In this document: in pieces, positions 12,818-25,576 of the stretch
Position numbering within the stretch: the first letter of the stretch is position 1
How the letters are laid out: the number at the start of each line of letters is the position of its first letter
From: Istiophorus platypterus
Taxonomy: Eukaryota > Chordata > Actinopteri > Istiophoriformes > Istiophoridae
DNA: 64,000 nt
Direction of reading: 5' to 3'
Assembly (NCBI GenBank): GCA_016859345.1
Contig: CM029124.1
Span: 11,975,980-12,039,979, forward strand
The notes under the pieces: model-generated
What the model was told of the DNA's origin: nothing
Database searches by the model: none
What the model saw: the letters and a program-made list of their open reading frames with translations, nothing else
Position numbers and translations under genes: made by a program

Positions 12818-12831
12818 TTGCCTCCTGCTGG
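12818..12831 (-). promoter_or_regulatory. CTCF-like motif
   Basis: On the minus strand the sequence reads CCAGCAGGAGGCAA, close to the vertebrate CTCF core CCASYAGRKGGCRS with mismatches at only two degenerate positions. One match in 64 kb can arise by chance. Confidence 0.3.
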
Positions 12832-14374
12832 TTAAAAAAAAACAGCGCATTTGGTCTTTACAAATGGAAATGATGTACGCGTTTATTTGCCTATAGAGAA
12901 GGGATGTGAGATCCGATTTGCAAGTGGTCACTCAAGACGAATTTGGGGACACATTCTAATGCCAGTTGTGAACTAGCTTACATAGAACTGTCCACATGCG
13001 ATCGGATTTCCGAAGACACATATTGACGTCAGACATGAGCAAGGCTTATGTCTAAGTTAAAAGGGAAATACTGATGAAATAGAGAGTTTTGGTCTCCAGC
13101 ACCTAGTTGTCTGTGTTCATAAAAACTCTTGGGACTTTACAAAGTGTTAGATATAACATGCATCCATTTTAAAGTTGAGGAATCAGATCTGCATAGGTCA
13201 AGATTTGGTATTCTGGATCGCACACTGGCATATTTTATGTTGCTTTGGGAAAATATACAGCCTTCTGCCAAAGAGAGCAACAAGACACATATGAGAGAAA
13301 GAGAGAGAGGGAGCAGTATAATATGTGTATGTCTGCGTGTTTACAGTGGAAATAGTGAGTCTGGGACATTTTTCTGGGCCTCTTTTCCAGTGTTTATGGA
13401 GAGCGGTGAGGAACAACACTTCCTGAGAGGAAAGCCAGCTTTCCAAGCCCAAACCCTCTTCCAAGCCCCGCGGATGGGGAACGCTCTGTCTTCAATTTAT
13501 GTTTTTACCCAGTGCCATATAAACACGATAGAAAAAAAACCCAAAACTTGTGTGTGCGCATGTGTATGGGTGTGTTTCAGATAATACATACGCACAAAAC
13601 AAAGGCAGGCAGTAAGGCAGACTGAATCTTGGACAAATGAGCAAAAACATCTCAAAAGGCAGTGATAGCCCAGCACTCTCAATGTTTACCAGCTGTAATA
13701 GACCTTTATAATGAAGAAGCTGTTATGAGGAGATGACATAAAGAGGTTCAAGCTTCATCAAAACCTCACTCCACTGACCTCCTCCTAATCTCGTCTCAAG
13801 TTCTCTCTCCCCTGGCTCATCAACACCAGTGAAAGAGGAGTTTGAAAAGAAAGCTGGGAGGAGAATCTCTCCTCCTATCCTTGTCACTTTCTCCCTCCTG
13901 TCCATCCTCCCCTTATTCTTAATTACATCCAGATCAGACTATTAATGAGGCCAGTCTGATTTTAACAACACCTACAGGGAATGAAGGAGGGCTTTCCTCA
14001 GCCAGCAAACACATCACATCATATTTGGCTCTTGGACTTGACAGGGTTTATGGCCAATTATAATTAAAGTAAGGCTACTGATTATTTCCACTGTCAGTTA
14101 ATCTGTGTGTAACTGTTTGGGGTTTTGTTTGGTTTGTTTTTGAGGGGTTTCTGATTCTTTTTTTTACTTTTGACAGGCAGTTTTTGAAAGACAAATTCTG
14201 TAAATCAATGCTGCAGAGCCAGCTTTATCAAAACACTTTATCAGATTTTGATAAAACCGCCTCTGGAAACCTGTAAGTAGACACTGATATGTAAAATTGG
14301 TCAAGATCCCCCATAATCAATTCATTTCATAGTGCAGGAAAATACACAAAAAAAACAAATAATGCCCCTTTAAG

Positions 14375-14555
14375 GTTCCCAGAGCTAAAGGTGTTGTCTT
14401 AATGACTCTAAAATATTCAACTTACAATTATATAAAATAGAGAAAAGCAGCCAATTTTCAAGCTGGAACCAGTGGGTTTTTGGTATTTTTGCTTGACAAA
14501 TTAGTTAAACAATTATTCAATTGTCAAACCTGTTGATGAATAACTCTTGGTCTCT
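14375..14555. mobile_element. Degenerate percomorph interspersed repeat
   Basis: The ordered blocks GTTCCCAGAGC, AATATTCAACTTACA, AGAGAAAAGCAGCC (14439-14452), GCTGGAACCAGTG (14462-14474), ATTTTTGCTTGA (14485-14496) and AAACAATTATTCAATTGTCA match, in order, a very common non-autonomous element of percomorph genomes as I remember it. Its outer end is usually GGGCTGCAACTAAC. The copy is diverged and lacks a clean outer terminus. No coding capacity is seen, and the family name was not checked against a repeat library. Confidence 0.7.
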
Positions 14556-15116
14556 TGATATAAGAGTCTCATACTTTCAGCGATTTGCAGAACCGGCTGA
14601 GCAAGTTCCCTTGCAGTTTGTGTGACAATGCTGGGGCAGGATGTATCATCCGTTGGCTCTCTGTTGTTTGAAGTGCAGAGAGGTGATGACATAAGAATAT
14701 GTATACGTTTAAACAAACCTAATCAACAGCTACAGAAACACCACCACATCAACATCTTTTCTTGCGCCGTTTACTTCCCTGCTGCAAACTAGAACAACCC
14801 GTGTTTGGTCCTCAAAGGGTAAACCAGTGATGCACATATAAATGCATGTACAAATACAAAATGGGGTTTGTATATTATACAACTCCATATGTATACAGGG
14901 ATGGCAACCTTTTGATGAGCAGGTTGCCCATATGGGGGATTTAAAGTGCTCCAGTGATGCAGTTTCTTCCCACACGCATCCATATTTAATGTACAGCATG
15001 TGGCGGGAAACAGTCTCTATGCTCCAGGCGCTATGCTGTTCTCAAGACGCTAGTGTCAAAAAGCACGATGGCACAATGTGAGCTGGAACAGTCTCATCTA
15101 TATTATATATGCTGTG

Positions 15117-15120
<4 letters not shown>

Positions 15121-15185
<65 letters not shown>
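15121..15185. repeat. (TA)32 microsatellite
   Basis: Sixty-five bases of pure TA, preceded by short TATATTATATATG. It can form a cruciform and is probably highly unstable. The Tyr/Ile-rich frames across it are artefacts. Confidence 0.97.
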
Positions 15186-15191
<6 letters not shown>

Positions 15192-16166
15192 TTATAGATT
15201 TATATATTACACATGTCACATATTTGCCGCAAGGTGTATGTTTCCATCTGCATATGTACTCAAATGTCTGCCTCTCTCCATAGTACCTTTGTCCACTGCC
15301 ACCTGCAGAGCAAAGCGGCATTAAAAAAAACCCACACACAATACAAATCCCAACAGATCAAAACACTGCACTCCATCAAATCCAGTGAAAAGCCTGTTTA
15401 CTGATGATCTCTTGTGAAGACAACAGGCAGCTGGGGTGGGAGATGAAGAGAAAGGGAGAGAGGGAGGGAGAGAAAGATAGAGGTGAGGGGTGAGAGTGGT
15501 TGAGACAGCGTAGCAATCGGGGAGTGGCCGACTGCAGGGGCTTTTATTATCAGCCATTGTAAAGGAGCAAGGTGGGATAATTGGTCTCCTAAGCTCAATG
15601 AACAGCATGCATTTTTAATGAGCCCACACTGTTGCTCATTTAATATATAGGCAAGTGATTGCAGATAAGGAAGAAAGACTGTGAAATGCTGATGTCTATA
15701 GAGAAGAGTGGGCTTGGGGAGACATAGAGATCTTTAATTATTCTTCTGTTCTGGCTTCTGTTGTTAATGTTATTAGTAGTTTGTTGCATAATTGCTGTAT
15801 AAATGTCTTACTGTGCCAGAAAGACCTCTTCTGGATCAATTGTGTATAGAATTTTATCAAAACAGATAGAGAATGAGACAGTTTTGCTTTTGTGTTGTGT
15901 TTAGTGTGTGTTGTTATTTGATCATTCAAATGTTCAAATTTCTGTTGTTCAAATGAAGGATTCTGAGAAAGCTGCAATTAAAAACTAATAAAATTAGTTA
16001 TTGTTGTTGTTATTGTAAGTTTTGAGTTTATGTATGGGCTCAAAATACATAACACTCAAACACAGCTGATTACTTTCAGCATCAGTGTAATTATTTCATA
16101 TGTGATGGTAGATATATTACATACCAATATCGGAAAAATGTCCTTATTAATATCAGGGTTTACTCT

Positions 16167-16330
16167 TAGGGCTACAATATCATTACAGACTATAATTAGC
16201 TGATTACTTTCTCAGATTAGTTTCAACCATGACAAGGTCCATGTCTCCAGGTCTTATGGGATGGCAGAAGATTACTTTTAACATTCTTCTAATAATTTAG
16301 TAAAAAAAAATGTTCATTGTCTTAGAAAGG
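16167..16330. mobile_element. Probable remnant of a GGGCTGCAAC-type fish element
   Basis: TTAGGGCTACAATATCATTA followed by TTAGCTGATTACTTTCTCAG resembles the outer part of the same fish element family as at 14.4 kb (TAGGGCTGCAACTAAC, then GATTATTTTCTCGATTA). Homology fades after about 16230, so the right boundary is a guess. Confidence 0.4.
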
Positions 16331-17247
16331 ACAGAGTGAAAAGATTAGCCACTATGGACCTTAGAGGGAGACTGAATCTCACCAGCAACTAGTTAACCTC
16401 CTAAATCACACATAGAGAACTAAACAGTTCAATCCATATTCATGGCATCTGCTGACAACTAAAAGAAGCCAACCCTCCCTAGTCAAGATTCTGTGTGGAA
16501 GTACAGTTAATGAATAAAACACACACCAGCTGCGGCAAAGACTTCTGACCTATCAAAGCACCCCATAATATTCCCGCTTACCTCAAAGCAACAAAAAGAG
16601 AAACTTCTCACATTTCAGCAGCCTCAGATGGGCATTAGAGGGCTGTGCTGTCCAGGAAATTAAGACGCTGGTCAAAGGGAGCAGAGGCTTTTGAGTTTAA
16701 GTGAATTAAAGAAAACGGAGTTGTGTTGAGTCCCGGCACCAGTCCATCTCTCCTTGTTGGAGGGCATAGTGCCTGTGCTGCCACCTCGTAATAGCATTAA
16801 ACACCTCCCAAAGTGATGTTTGGGAGCAAGTACACTGCAATCCAAAGCCTGAAAGGGCTGCTTACAATGGAGGGCTACACTTGAACTTAGAACAAAAAAT
16901 GGTTAAGAAGAAGTGGGGGGAATCAAAAACGTGTGGCAGGAGGGATAAAGAGAGGACAGGAGGCAGAGAGGAGCATGGCAGGTGGAGGGAGTTTGATTAA
17001 TGACAGGTCTTTTCTGCCCCTCTCCCTCCCCTCTTCCCTCCTACAGTACTTCCTTCAGGGACTACACAGACCTCCTCCAGCATCCTGCGCGGAAGCCCTC
17101 CGTGAGATCTCCAGTCTGGGTCCATCCATCATCCCTGCTCTCATCCTGAATGCATGAAGTAGCCGGCCACAACAGAGGACCCAGCTCCCCTAACCCTAAC
17201 ACGGCCTGTTAACACAGCCCCTTCTGCTCTCACTTTCCCCTCTCCAC

Positions 17248-17283
17248 TAGGATTGCAACTAATGATCATTTCTATTATTGACA
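17248..17283. mobile_element. Fragment of GGGCTGCAACTAAC-type element end
   Basis: TAGGATTGCAACTAATGATC followed by ATTTCTATTATTGA matches the terminal segment of the percomorph element family with a few substitutions. Only the terminus remains. The adjoining sequence belongs to a different repeat. Confidence 0.55.
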
Positions 17284-17316
17284 CAGCGTTCCTTAACGTT
17301 CATTCTCCCATTTAAG

Positions 17317-17665
17317 TAGGGCTGGGTATCATTTGACATTTTTGATGCTAATGGTGAAGTTTTGGAACTCCTTCCTATATAAACACGTCTTCGTGCAAAA
17401 CATTCAACATTACATTCAATAAATGAATCTAATCCTCTTAAATATAAGATGCTGTCTAAATGCAAGCAACCATACAAGAACTTTGCCTATATTAAATAGA
17501 ATTAATTCATAATTTAATTGTTAAGCAAAGAAGAAGTTTTCAGTGCCAGTTTTCGGTAGCGATCTTGGTTTGGTAGTGGTGGTCAGCCTTGCTTTCAATA
17601 CTCTGTGTTCTACAGACACATTTTGGTTAATACCAAAATAGTAGTGTGGTTCAACAACCTTTTAG
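17317..17665. mobile_element. Probable GGGCTGGGTATC-type MITE remnant
   Basis: The left end TAGGGCTGGGTATCATTTGA (17317-17336) matches the start of a widespread fish non-autonomous DNA element. Internal TTTTCGGTAGCGATC and the terminal area TTTTGGTTAATACCAAAATA fit its tendency to carry GGTATCGATACC-like sequence. The right boundary is approximate and the copy is strongly decayed. Confidence 0.45.
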
Positions 17666-17973
17666 CACTAAACGCCACCATTCTTTCATAAACTATTGTC
17701 TTTAAGAGTTTCTACGTCTGAACACATGGTGCATCTTTAAAGCAGCTTCTACATCAAAAAAAAAAATGAATGACTAAACCCCAACCTATGTTCTCTGTTC
17801 ATATGTTGGTACACATGTCAGGCTGGTTTAACAGGGTACGTAGTCATCAGGCCATGGCCATTCTCTTTGATGTGAGTACAAAAGCTGCCTAGCAGATGTG
17901 AGCTAGCCCCCACCTCCACCTCCAAACACCCCTACCCCCAGCCCTAGCGGCCAATCCTCTCCTCTGACTGAGC

Positions 17974-18046
<73 letters not shown>
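17974..18046. repeat. (CA)33 microsatellite
   Basis: Uninterrupted CA from about 17974 to 18039, then ACACAC after a single AA interruption. Confidence 0.97.
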
Positions 18047-18841
18047 GGATGCAGAGAGCTGAGAATAAGCATCTGGATCACACAAATGAAATCTATTTTC
18101 TGACGGCCGACAGACAGATCCACAGGATGGCCGCCGCTAATCTGCCACCTCCCCTCTCCTCCCACCACCACCTATAATCCCTGACAGAGAGACAGACAGC
18201 AAGAGAGAAAGAGTTTAGGATACTGACGGGGAGAGAGAGTGTGGGAGGGACACTTGTATATTGGTTAAAATAGGCCTGATCTTATCCCGGGACCTGGAAT
18301 GAAATGGACTGCCCGCTGGCTAAATAAACACTTGTTGGCCACTTTGCTATTGCTACTCAACACAATGGAGGTAGGATGATGTTTCATTCACACTCTTGGC
18401 TGCCTTGTTTGATTTGCTGGCACAGCAGAGTGTATATAGTAGAAGAAATAATAAACTTTGCAGTCCGTCGAAAGCTGCAGCACCGTAGGTCTCACTCAAG
18501 TCTGGTTAGGTTACAGAAGAATCAGCTGTAAACACGCTCCAAATGAGAAAACACATGGTGAGAGCCATATTTCTTCCAATTAGGTGTAACTGACTTGTAA
18601 TTTTAGCCCAATTTCCTGTGGGTTTGTATGTGAGACTGCCATAGTGGTGAAAGGGGAGTGGACATAAAGATGAGGTGTATGAGTATGTGTCGTGTGTGCT
18701 ACAATATGCGCTTTGTATTCATCGCAGATAACAGGGGGCTTGTGGGGGAGACAAAACAGCAGCCATTGATTTTGTGTGCTGGGCAGGCGTTTCTCCATTC
18801 CAGAGTTTGGTCGATACACACACCAAGAGCAGGGAGCACTG

Positions 18842-18860
18842 GTTGGGGTGGGGTGGGGGT
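18842..18860 (+). other. G-rich tract
   Basis: GGTTGGGGTGGGGTGGGGGT carries three runs of four or more G plus a GG. It is a borderline quadruplex former. Confidence 0.4.
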
Positions 18861-19217
18861 CTCTGGATACTACACACACATACACACACAAACATATTGA
18901 CAGCCAGCAGCGAGTGGACACAAGGCCTGTCAGGTAATCACGGCAATAGTATTACCTTCCTACACATTGACAAACACATACACAAATGCATGATCAGAGG
19001 CAAATACCACCACTTTGCAGACACAGGTCTGAATGACAGCAAAATGAACAAATGGACTCAATAAGGCAATTCCTTTACTGGGAGCAGGGCAGGAGAGGGC
19101 AGGGCATGTTTCAGCATTAAATCCTTTATCAAGAAGCCGGCAAATCAAGCATTGATTTCCATGAGCCACTGTGCCGGGGGCAATAAGGATCTCCCTCATC
19201 GACTGAGGCTGCACTGA

Positions 19218-19218
<1 letters not shown>

Positions 19219-19311
<93 letters not shown>
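19219..19311. repeat. (CA)46 microsatellite
   Basis: Ninety-three bases of uninterrupted CA, one of the longest pure arrays in the window. Confidence 0.97.
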
Positions 19312-19312
<1 letters not shown>

Positions 19313-20462
19313 AAAATGTACACAAACACATGGACAGCAGGCACTAAATGAACTTTATGTCAAATAGTAATTGCAGCCATCTGAATAGGAAAAACATTTG
19401 TGAGGCCGTTGTGTTTATGGCTGGCCTGGGTTTGGACCGGAGGGGACACCAGGAAGCTTTGATCAAACATGCACAGCCTCAGCTGGACAAGTGGTCATTA
19501 GAGGGGCACGCTGACAAATATGACAGTTCAACTCATGTTCATGCTTAATGAGACAGGAAAAAATAACATGGCTTTTACTGGAATCACTTCAGTCGAGATT
19601 CTTTTTTTGTTGGTTTGTTTTTTTCCCCTGGTGATCAGAGTTATTCTGCACAAGTTGTGGCACTTGAATAATTTCATCTGTGTCCTATAAAGAATAATGC
19701 AATCTATGAAATCAAAATTTTAATCATTCAAAGAACAAAAAATTCAGCATTCTTTTTACCACGCTTCCCTGTTGTAAGGTGTTCATTACTTGATGAAGAC
19801 CATCTGTTCATGAGTAGTCCTGGGACAATTATTAGCATAACTGACACCGTTAACTTTTTTGAAAGCTACCTGTTCCGCTCCATTTGTGAGCCATTCTCAT
19901 TAACAAAAATGTCACCCAAGAATAAGCAGCAAATTTCCACAGTGTAGTGCTGAAATAAACATCAGTAATAGTATCACAAGATGCAGAAAAATTAAAAAAT
20001 ACATTACTACATCTGTCATTGGTATAACGTAGCTGAGCCATTAGACATGAAAAATGTGTTGCTAAGGCAAGCTTGACTTAGATGGGAGGCAGTCAAGAGG
20101 ACATGACATATATAGACTGACAACAAATACATCCACTTAAGGTTATGTTACACTGTCGGATGCAAAGGAGGATGCTCCCCTGGAAAGATTTGCATAATAA
20201 CCTTGAGGTACCTGTTGGAGTGTAAGAATTTTCCTACCAAATACTGGATTGCGTAACTTGTTAAGAATTTTTGGGAAAAGAACACAAAAACAAACAGTTT
20301 TTGAACCTCTTAATAAATAGGCAATACTTGCTTCTTCTTCCCTGCATTTGTTGGCTAACAAAGGCTAAATTGCTTCTCTGCATATTACCAACATTAGTTG
20401 ATCAGTGGAATAGTGTAAAACCACTGGCAAGAATGTGTGTAACGCCACTCTTGTGAATGTGC

Positions 20463-20486
20463 AACAAACAAACAAACAAACAAACG
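20463..20486. repeat. (ACAA)n tetranucleotide repeat
   Basis: Five to six CAAA units in tandem. Confidence 0.85.
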
Positions 20487-20988
20487 AGCAAAATGAGGAC
20501 CCACATAAACGAAAAAAAAAAACAAAAAACTTCCATAGCACTACTAATGATCAAAATCTTCACAGAGTACCTTTAAAAGAAAACCTGTCCATTACCAAGC
20601 TGTTGAAACAATGTCCAAAAACACAGTTTGAACTTAGAGTATCAAGCTGAAAAAGTCCCAACCTGACTCAAAATTCCACTGAGCGCACCAAGTCATTCCC
20701 AAACGAGCTTGCTCCCAAGAAATTAAGAAATGAAAACTTTTGTGACATGTAGAGCTGTTAGCTGAGAGCCAGTCAGAGACAGGGGATGACGAACAGGCAC
20801 ACAGAGGAGCACAGGAGCATACGCATGTGATAGATACACGCACAGGGAAGCAAAATGGAAAAACAGGCTCAGGAAACTGGCCAGTTCCTGTATCGGGGGG
20901 GGGAAGAAAACAAGAGGAGAGAAAGACCGACAGAAAAAGACAGACGTGTCTTATGTAACGTTAGTCTCACTGTTCTTTTGTTTTTCAG

Positions 20989-21119
20989 ATACAGCAACAT
21001 GTCAGATTGTCAAGAGTTTCCACTAATTATTAAAGCCTCCAAGTCTTCTGAGGAAACAATCATTTGTTACACTTTTTACCAAGACTGTCAGGAAGTGGTG
21101 AAATGTACATTATGTGCAA
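20989..21119 (+). other. Candidate unannotated exon (splice-bounded ORF segment)
   Basis: A 131-bp segment lies between a strong acceptor (CTGTTCTTTTGTTTTTCAG, AG at 20987-20988, with a CTCAC branch-like site about 20 nt upstream) and a perfect donor GTAAGT at 21120-21125. One + frame is open across it. It would enter in phase 2 and leave in phase 1. An ATG at 21000 with A at -3 would begin MSDCQEFPLIIKASKSSE and continue Cys-rich to the donor, so it could also be a first coding exon. I do not recognise the peptide: no domain, signal peptide or membrane segment is visible. The composition is ordinary and not repeat-driven, unlike most frames here. Chance pairing of splice sites in 64 kb remains a real alternative, as does a non-coding transcript exon. 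Confidence 0.25.
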
Positions 21120-23336
21120 GTAAGTTTGAAATATATTTGAGACATTTTTTAAAATGTGAGAATATTTACACATTAAAAATATTCAGACCAAAAGCTGCAT
21201 TGGTGCAAATGCAGCAAGGATGGATTTGGATGCATCTGTTTTTAGTCATTTTGCCACATATACAGTATACTGACTAATCAGTCAGCCACGGAATGTCTTT
21301 CAGGAAAAGCAAGAACAAAGCTAATAAAATTTTGATAGTTGCCACAATGTTCTCTTACCAACATTTCGGTATACAAATAAGTTCAAAGATCAAACCTTTT
21401 ACAGGTCCCAGTTCGTCCCATGAGACAATTTGCTGCTTTTCCTTTGTCTCGAGGGATATTGAGGAACAGTAAATTTCTCTGGGTGTTGAACTTTTGGTTG
21501 GCCAGAATTGGGGGCATTGAAGACATCCATTTGGCCTCTGGGAAACTATGAGGCAATTTTTAACGATATGATTGCGTGGTCAATTTAGAAGATAACCATT
21601 TGATTAATCCTATAATAACAATGATTCACAGTTGCAAAATGTTAGCAAAAGGTTGGTAGAATGTGGATAATTTCACCAGTAACACAGAGCTATTGAGCAA
21701 TGGCATTTGTGAGCGTGTAGAGGTGCATGGCGAATATTCATTCTAATCTTGTTTTCCAAAAAAACTGAGAAATAAAGATTGGGAAAAAGGTTTTCTTTTC
21801 CACTGTACCAACAATATAAATAATCATCAATTTTTCACAAGACATCTTTTGCCTGTTGTGTGTGTGTCTGTAGGGTAGTCTAATTATACCTTACCAGAGT
21901 AAACTTTGACCCCTGAGGCCTGAGACAGATGACCCCTGCTGAAATCTGAGCCTTTTGGTTTCCACGTGAAAACAGACAGACACCTGACCCTCTGGATTCC
22001 TCGCTCATGCACCAAGACTCAAACACGGAGACACACACAAAACACACAGACATTGGCATGTACAAAACACAAGCAGAAATAGATGGAGAAATGCAAAACA
22101 TACGCAATCAGAAATACGTGCTCAATCTACACGGACAAACGCTAGCACACACCAAGTACACATGGCACATAAAAACAATTCAACAGGCACATAAAGGCGC
22201 TTTCAGTGACACACAAAACCAACATTCAAGTGAGTCTTGCGTAATAATATTCTAATACACACATGGAGTTCTCACTTTAAGCAAGCATTTCTCAACACGA
22301 GCAGCTGATATTACTGTGACTCTTTTTATTGTATCTGCTGCAGTGGCGAGTGTGTGTCTGTGTCTGGAGAGAGTAACAAAAGAAACATAGTGAGTATATG
22401 CCGCTCAAGTTTCTCAAGCAGATATGTTGAGTCTTTGTTAAGAATGGACGGAGTGGAGAAGAAAGTGGAGAATAAAAAGGGGGAGGTGGAGGAGGAGTAC
22501 TAAGTGAGACCACTGTGTTTCCAGCTATGGATCCATTAAAAAAAGTAGACTCCTTCTGTGCTTGTGTATGCACATGTTCAATAATATGTGGCTTTGTGTG
22601 GGTGATACCTTCCGCATAAACCTTGGAGAGACAGAATTCTGAAGAAAAAAAATTATACAAATAAGAAGAACTCAGTCAACATTAAATGCTGATTGTCTGA
22701 TAAGTTTGACATGTTTTATTAAATGGAGGAAAGGTGACTTTTGGAGAGATATGTTGACATATCTTGCAATTTTCCTTATTTTTCTTAATATAATAAAAAG
22801 ACAAAAACCTGAAATGCATTTCAATATTTATACAATACATCTCTCAATATGTTGAGGGAAAAAGTATTACTTTGGAACTTAAACTAAAGAATTCAAGCAT
22901 CAAAAACTAGACGTTCTACGAAACTACTTGAGACAGATATGGAGGACAAATGAGGAGGTGGGACAAACAGATTAAGTGAAGGATTCCCCTTTAAAGACTG
23001 GACCTCTCAGAGCTCTCAAAGCAACCACATTCAATATTTGAATGGAGTTGATAGAAGATTTATATCTACAGTATAAATGACACGTCCATGTGTGTACATT
23101 TGTGTCAGCATCGCCTTTTCCTTTTCAAGGTTTATTAGGAGGAGCAACTGGCTGCTGTGAATGGAGGAACAGCAGCTCCCATCACATTGTGTGTGCACTA
23201 ATCCTTCACCTATCTGAGCTAAGTCAATACTACTGCATTCTTTGCTTTTCACTCTGCACATCCTTCTCCTAGATTTTCTTCCCCAGTCCTCCTCACTGTC
23301 AACCTTCCCGCCCTGGAGCTCTTATTTCTAGCCTTG

Positions 23337-23350
23337 CCCCCCCCCCCCCC
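23337..23350. repeat. Poly-C run (14)
   Basis: Fourteen consecutive C residues inside a C/T-rich segment. Confidence 0.95.
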
Positions 23351-24050
23351 AGGTGCCGCTTTGAGCTCCATCCTATCTCTTTTACTTCCTCCAGACAAAA
23401 TAGAAAGGGTGCAGAGAGTAATAAGACAGAGCAGCAGGGGTGGGATGGCCCTAGTAAGGTTATTAAGCCTCACACACAACCACGCAGTTCGCCACAGGGG
23501 CACTGAGGTGAGGCCTCTGGGGGTCGGGGGCCATTTCTGTTTGTGCGTGTCTGTATGTGTATGTGTTGAGAAGGCAATTTACGCGTTCATGCTGGGATGG
23601 ATGAATGATGAGGCCACCCACCTTTTTACTGGCACTAACAAACCAGTGTTTGCTTGATATTGTTTTCTGAAGTCGGACACTTACATTTCCTACTATATAT
23701 TGTTAGACTTATGCTGCCAGTATTCGCTTCTTTGTGCTGTTAGTTCATATATTTAAATTAGATCATTTTCAAAAAAAGGATCCAAATTCTGCAGGTCCTC
23801 TAAAACTTTATTTTGAGAAAAGAGAGGCCTCTTTAAAAACAATTTAGGCCATCATGTAAAAGTTAAACTATCCACTGATAACCTAAACAAATTCAACTCA
23901 TTCAAGTGGGTTAACAGTTCCTTGAGGCAGAGTGAGGCTTGTTCATTGCAGGTTTTACAGACTGTCAGCCCCTGTAGCTTTCTGAGTAAAAAACTCCCAC
24001 ATCGAGCTGTAAAAAGTTCTTTGGCTTCCTTTTTCATAAGAAATAATTAG

Positions 24051-24068
24051 AGTATATATATATATATA
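24051..24068. repeat. Short (TA)n run
   Basis: About eight TA units between AGAG and GTATGTGG. Confidence 0.85.
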
Positions 24069-24350
24069 GTATGTGGACATTACTGATGGAACCAGACCAA
24101 AATGCTGCATTAGGCTGACATGTAATAACTGTGGTAAGGGGGGGTCCAGTCGTAACTAGCTCTATCTTTACAGCAATAAGGATAAAGGCTCTTTTAAACA
24201 GGATTTGGCCTGACCCTCCACTCTATAGCTGGGAGCTGATACAGCAGCACACAGCCAGTGGTGGATCATTTTTCATTTCCAAATCTGCTTTGGCATGGGC
24301 AGGAGTGCCAGTGTGTACTTGAGTGTGTGAATGTCTGTGTGTGTATGCGA

Positions 24351-24379
24351 GGGGGTTGGGGTGGGGGTGGGGGGGGGGG
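24351..24379 (+). other. G-quadruplex-type tract
   Basis: Four G-runs (GGGGG, GGGG, GGGGG and a final run of 11) are separated by loops of one or two bases. This fits the strict G3+N1-7 quadruplex pattern several times over on the + strand. Confidence 0.8.
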
Positions 24380-25576
24380 CAGGATACAGAAAACACGGAG
24401 GGACTCTGAGAGGGAGGGGGTGCCAGCCGGGGTGCATTGTGGTCCATCTCTTGTGGTTTTCATTGGTGCTACTCTGACAACACAAGGCTGGGTCTTCCCT
24501 CACTGCTCAGCTGAGCAATCAGGTCACCTCATCTTGACAGACACAAACACACGCACACACAGACGTAAACACACAGAGACATACACATGCAGGCGTAGAC
24601 ACACAGTACATGCAGCCTGCAGCTGTTGCCAATGATGTCAGTCCTGATTTGGCCCAACTAGCCTTTTGTTTCACAGCATGAGCACAGAACAGAGGAGGAG
24701 GCTTCATTGGCAGTACAGCAGGAGTTTTTTTTTTCTGTCTCTAAGATTGTTTGGATTAAGGATTAGCTACTGGTTGCAGACATGAAAGTCTCAAAGCAAA
24801 ACAAAGACATTTTTTTGTTCTTGGACTGTTAATAGGTTAGAAAATTGCCAATAATTTGGGGAAAAAATAGCTATTTTAAATATTTCGTAAACAAAATGCA
24901 AAAGAATCTCTGGTTCCACACTGTCAATTGTGAGGAGTTGCTGTTATATCCTGTTTAATGAAAAAGAAAATCAATTTATAAATCTACAAATCGCTAGCGA
25001 AAAAATTATTTATGAACATATGATCAGCATGTTCACACACAGCGAACATTTTAAGATATAGTTATATTTGTTTGTGTACGTGTACACATTGAAAACTATT
25101 ACAAAGAAACTCAATCTCTGAGCAACTTGATGCAAAGCACCTCAAAATCAGTTTTATATTCCAGGGATCTTTGACTGGTGTGAACCAAATTATATAAATG
25201 GTAAAACTGAGTAGAACGAACAAGAAGGAAACTATTACAACAAATTCAGTGCGCTAAACCACCAAATATAAAAAGCTACAGGCTTTTGATAACTGACAGC
25301 AGGTCACTGACTCCTCACTGTATGAGCTGTTTAAAAACTTGAAATGTTCCAATTGGACTTAATATAACACAAAGTTAAAGACCTCTGCCCAACTCAAACG
25401 CTCCCCCTCCCCTTCTCCAACACAAACACACAACACACCTACACACAGACACTCCCCACGTCCAACCCCTAATGTCTGTTGGCAGAACTGTCTGAGGAGC
25501 TTAATTGGTACTTTCACATTTTTTGCTCTCTCTCTCTCTCTCTCTAACTTTGACACTCTCTCATTCAACTCTTAAT

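Larger units (their letters stand above)
9030..14370. other. Non-coding unique DNA
   Basis: Apart from the tracts and motifs listed separately, I see nothing supportable here. A 151-codon frame at 13129-13584 carries no recognisable domain and runs through a GAGAGA and TGTGTG area. Confidence 0.5.
18050..20985. other. Non-coding DNA around long CA arrays
   Basis: Unique sequence between CA arrays. The reading frames are short or dominated by Cys-Val or His-Thr repeats. No RNA gene is recognised. Confidence 0.5.
21126..25500. other. Non-coding unique DNA
   Basis: AT-rich, mostly unique. It would be intronic if the 20989-21119 candidate were real. No partner exon with matching splice context is seen within it. 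Confidence 0.45.

Noticed and set aside
17187..17200. Telomere-like CCCTAACCCTAAC
   Set aside because: Fewer than three units, so not an interstitial telomeric array.
3427..19311. Regularly repeated CA arrays considered as CRISPR-like or satellite arrays
   Set aside because: They are simple dinucleotide repeats with no repeat-spacer structure and no common higher-order unit.
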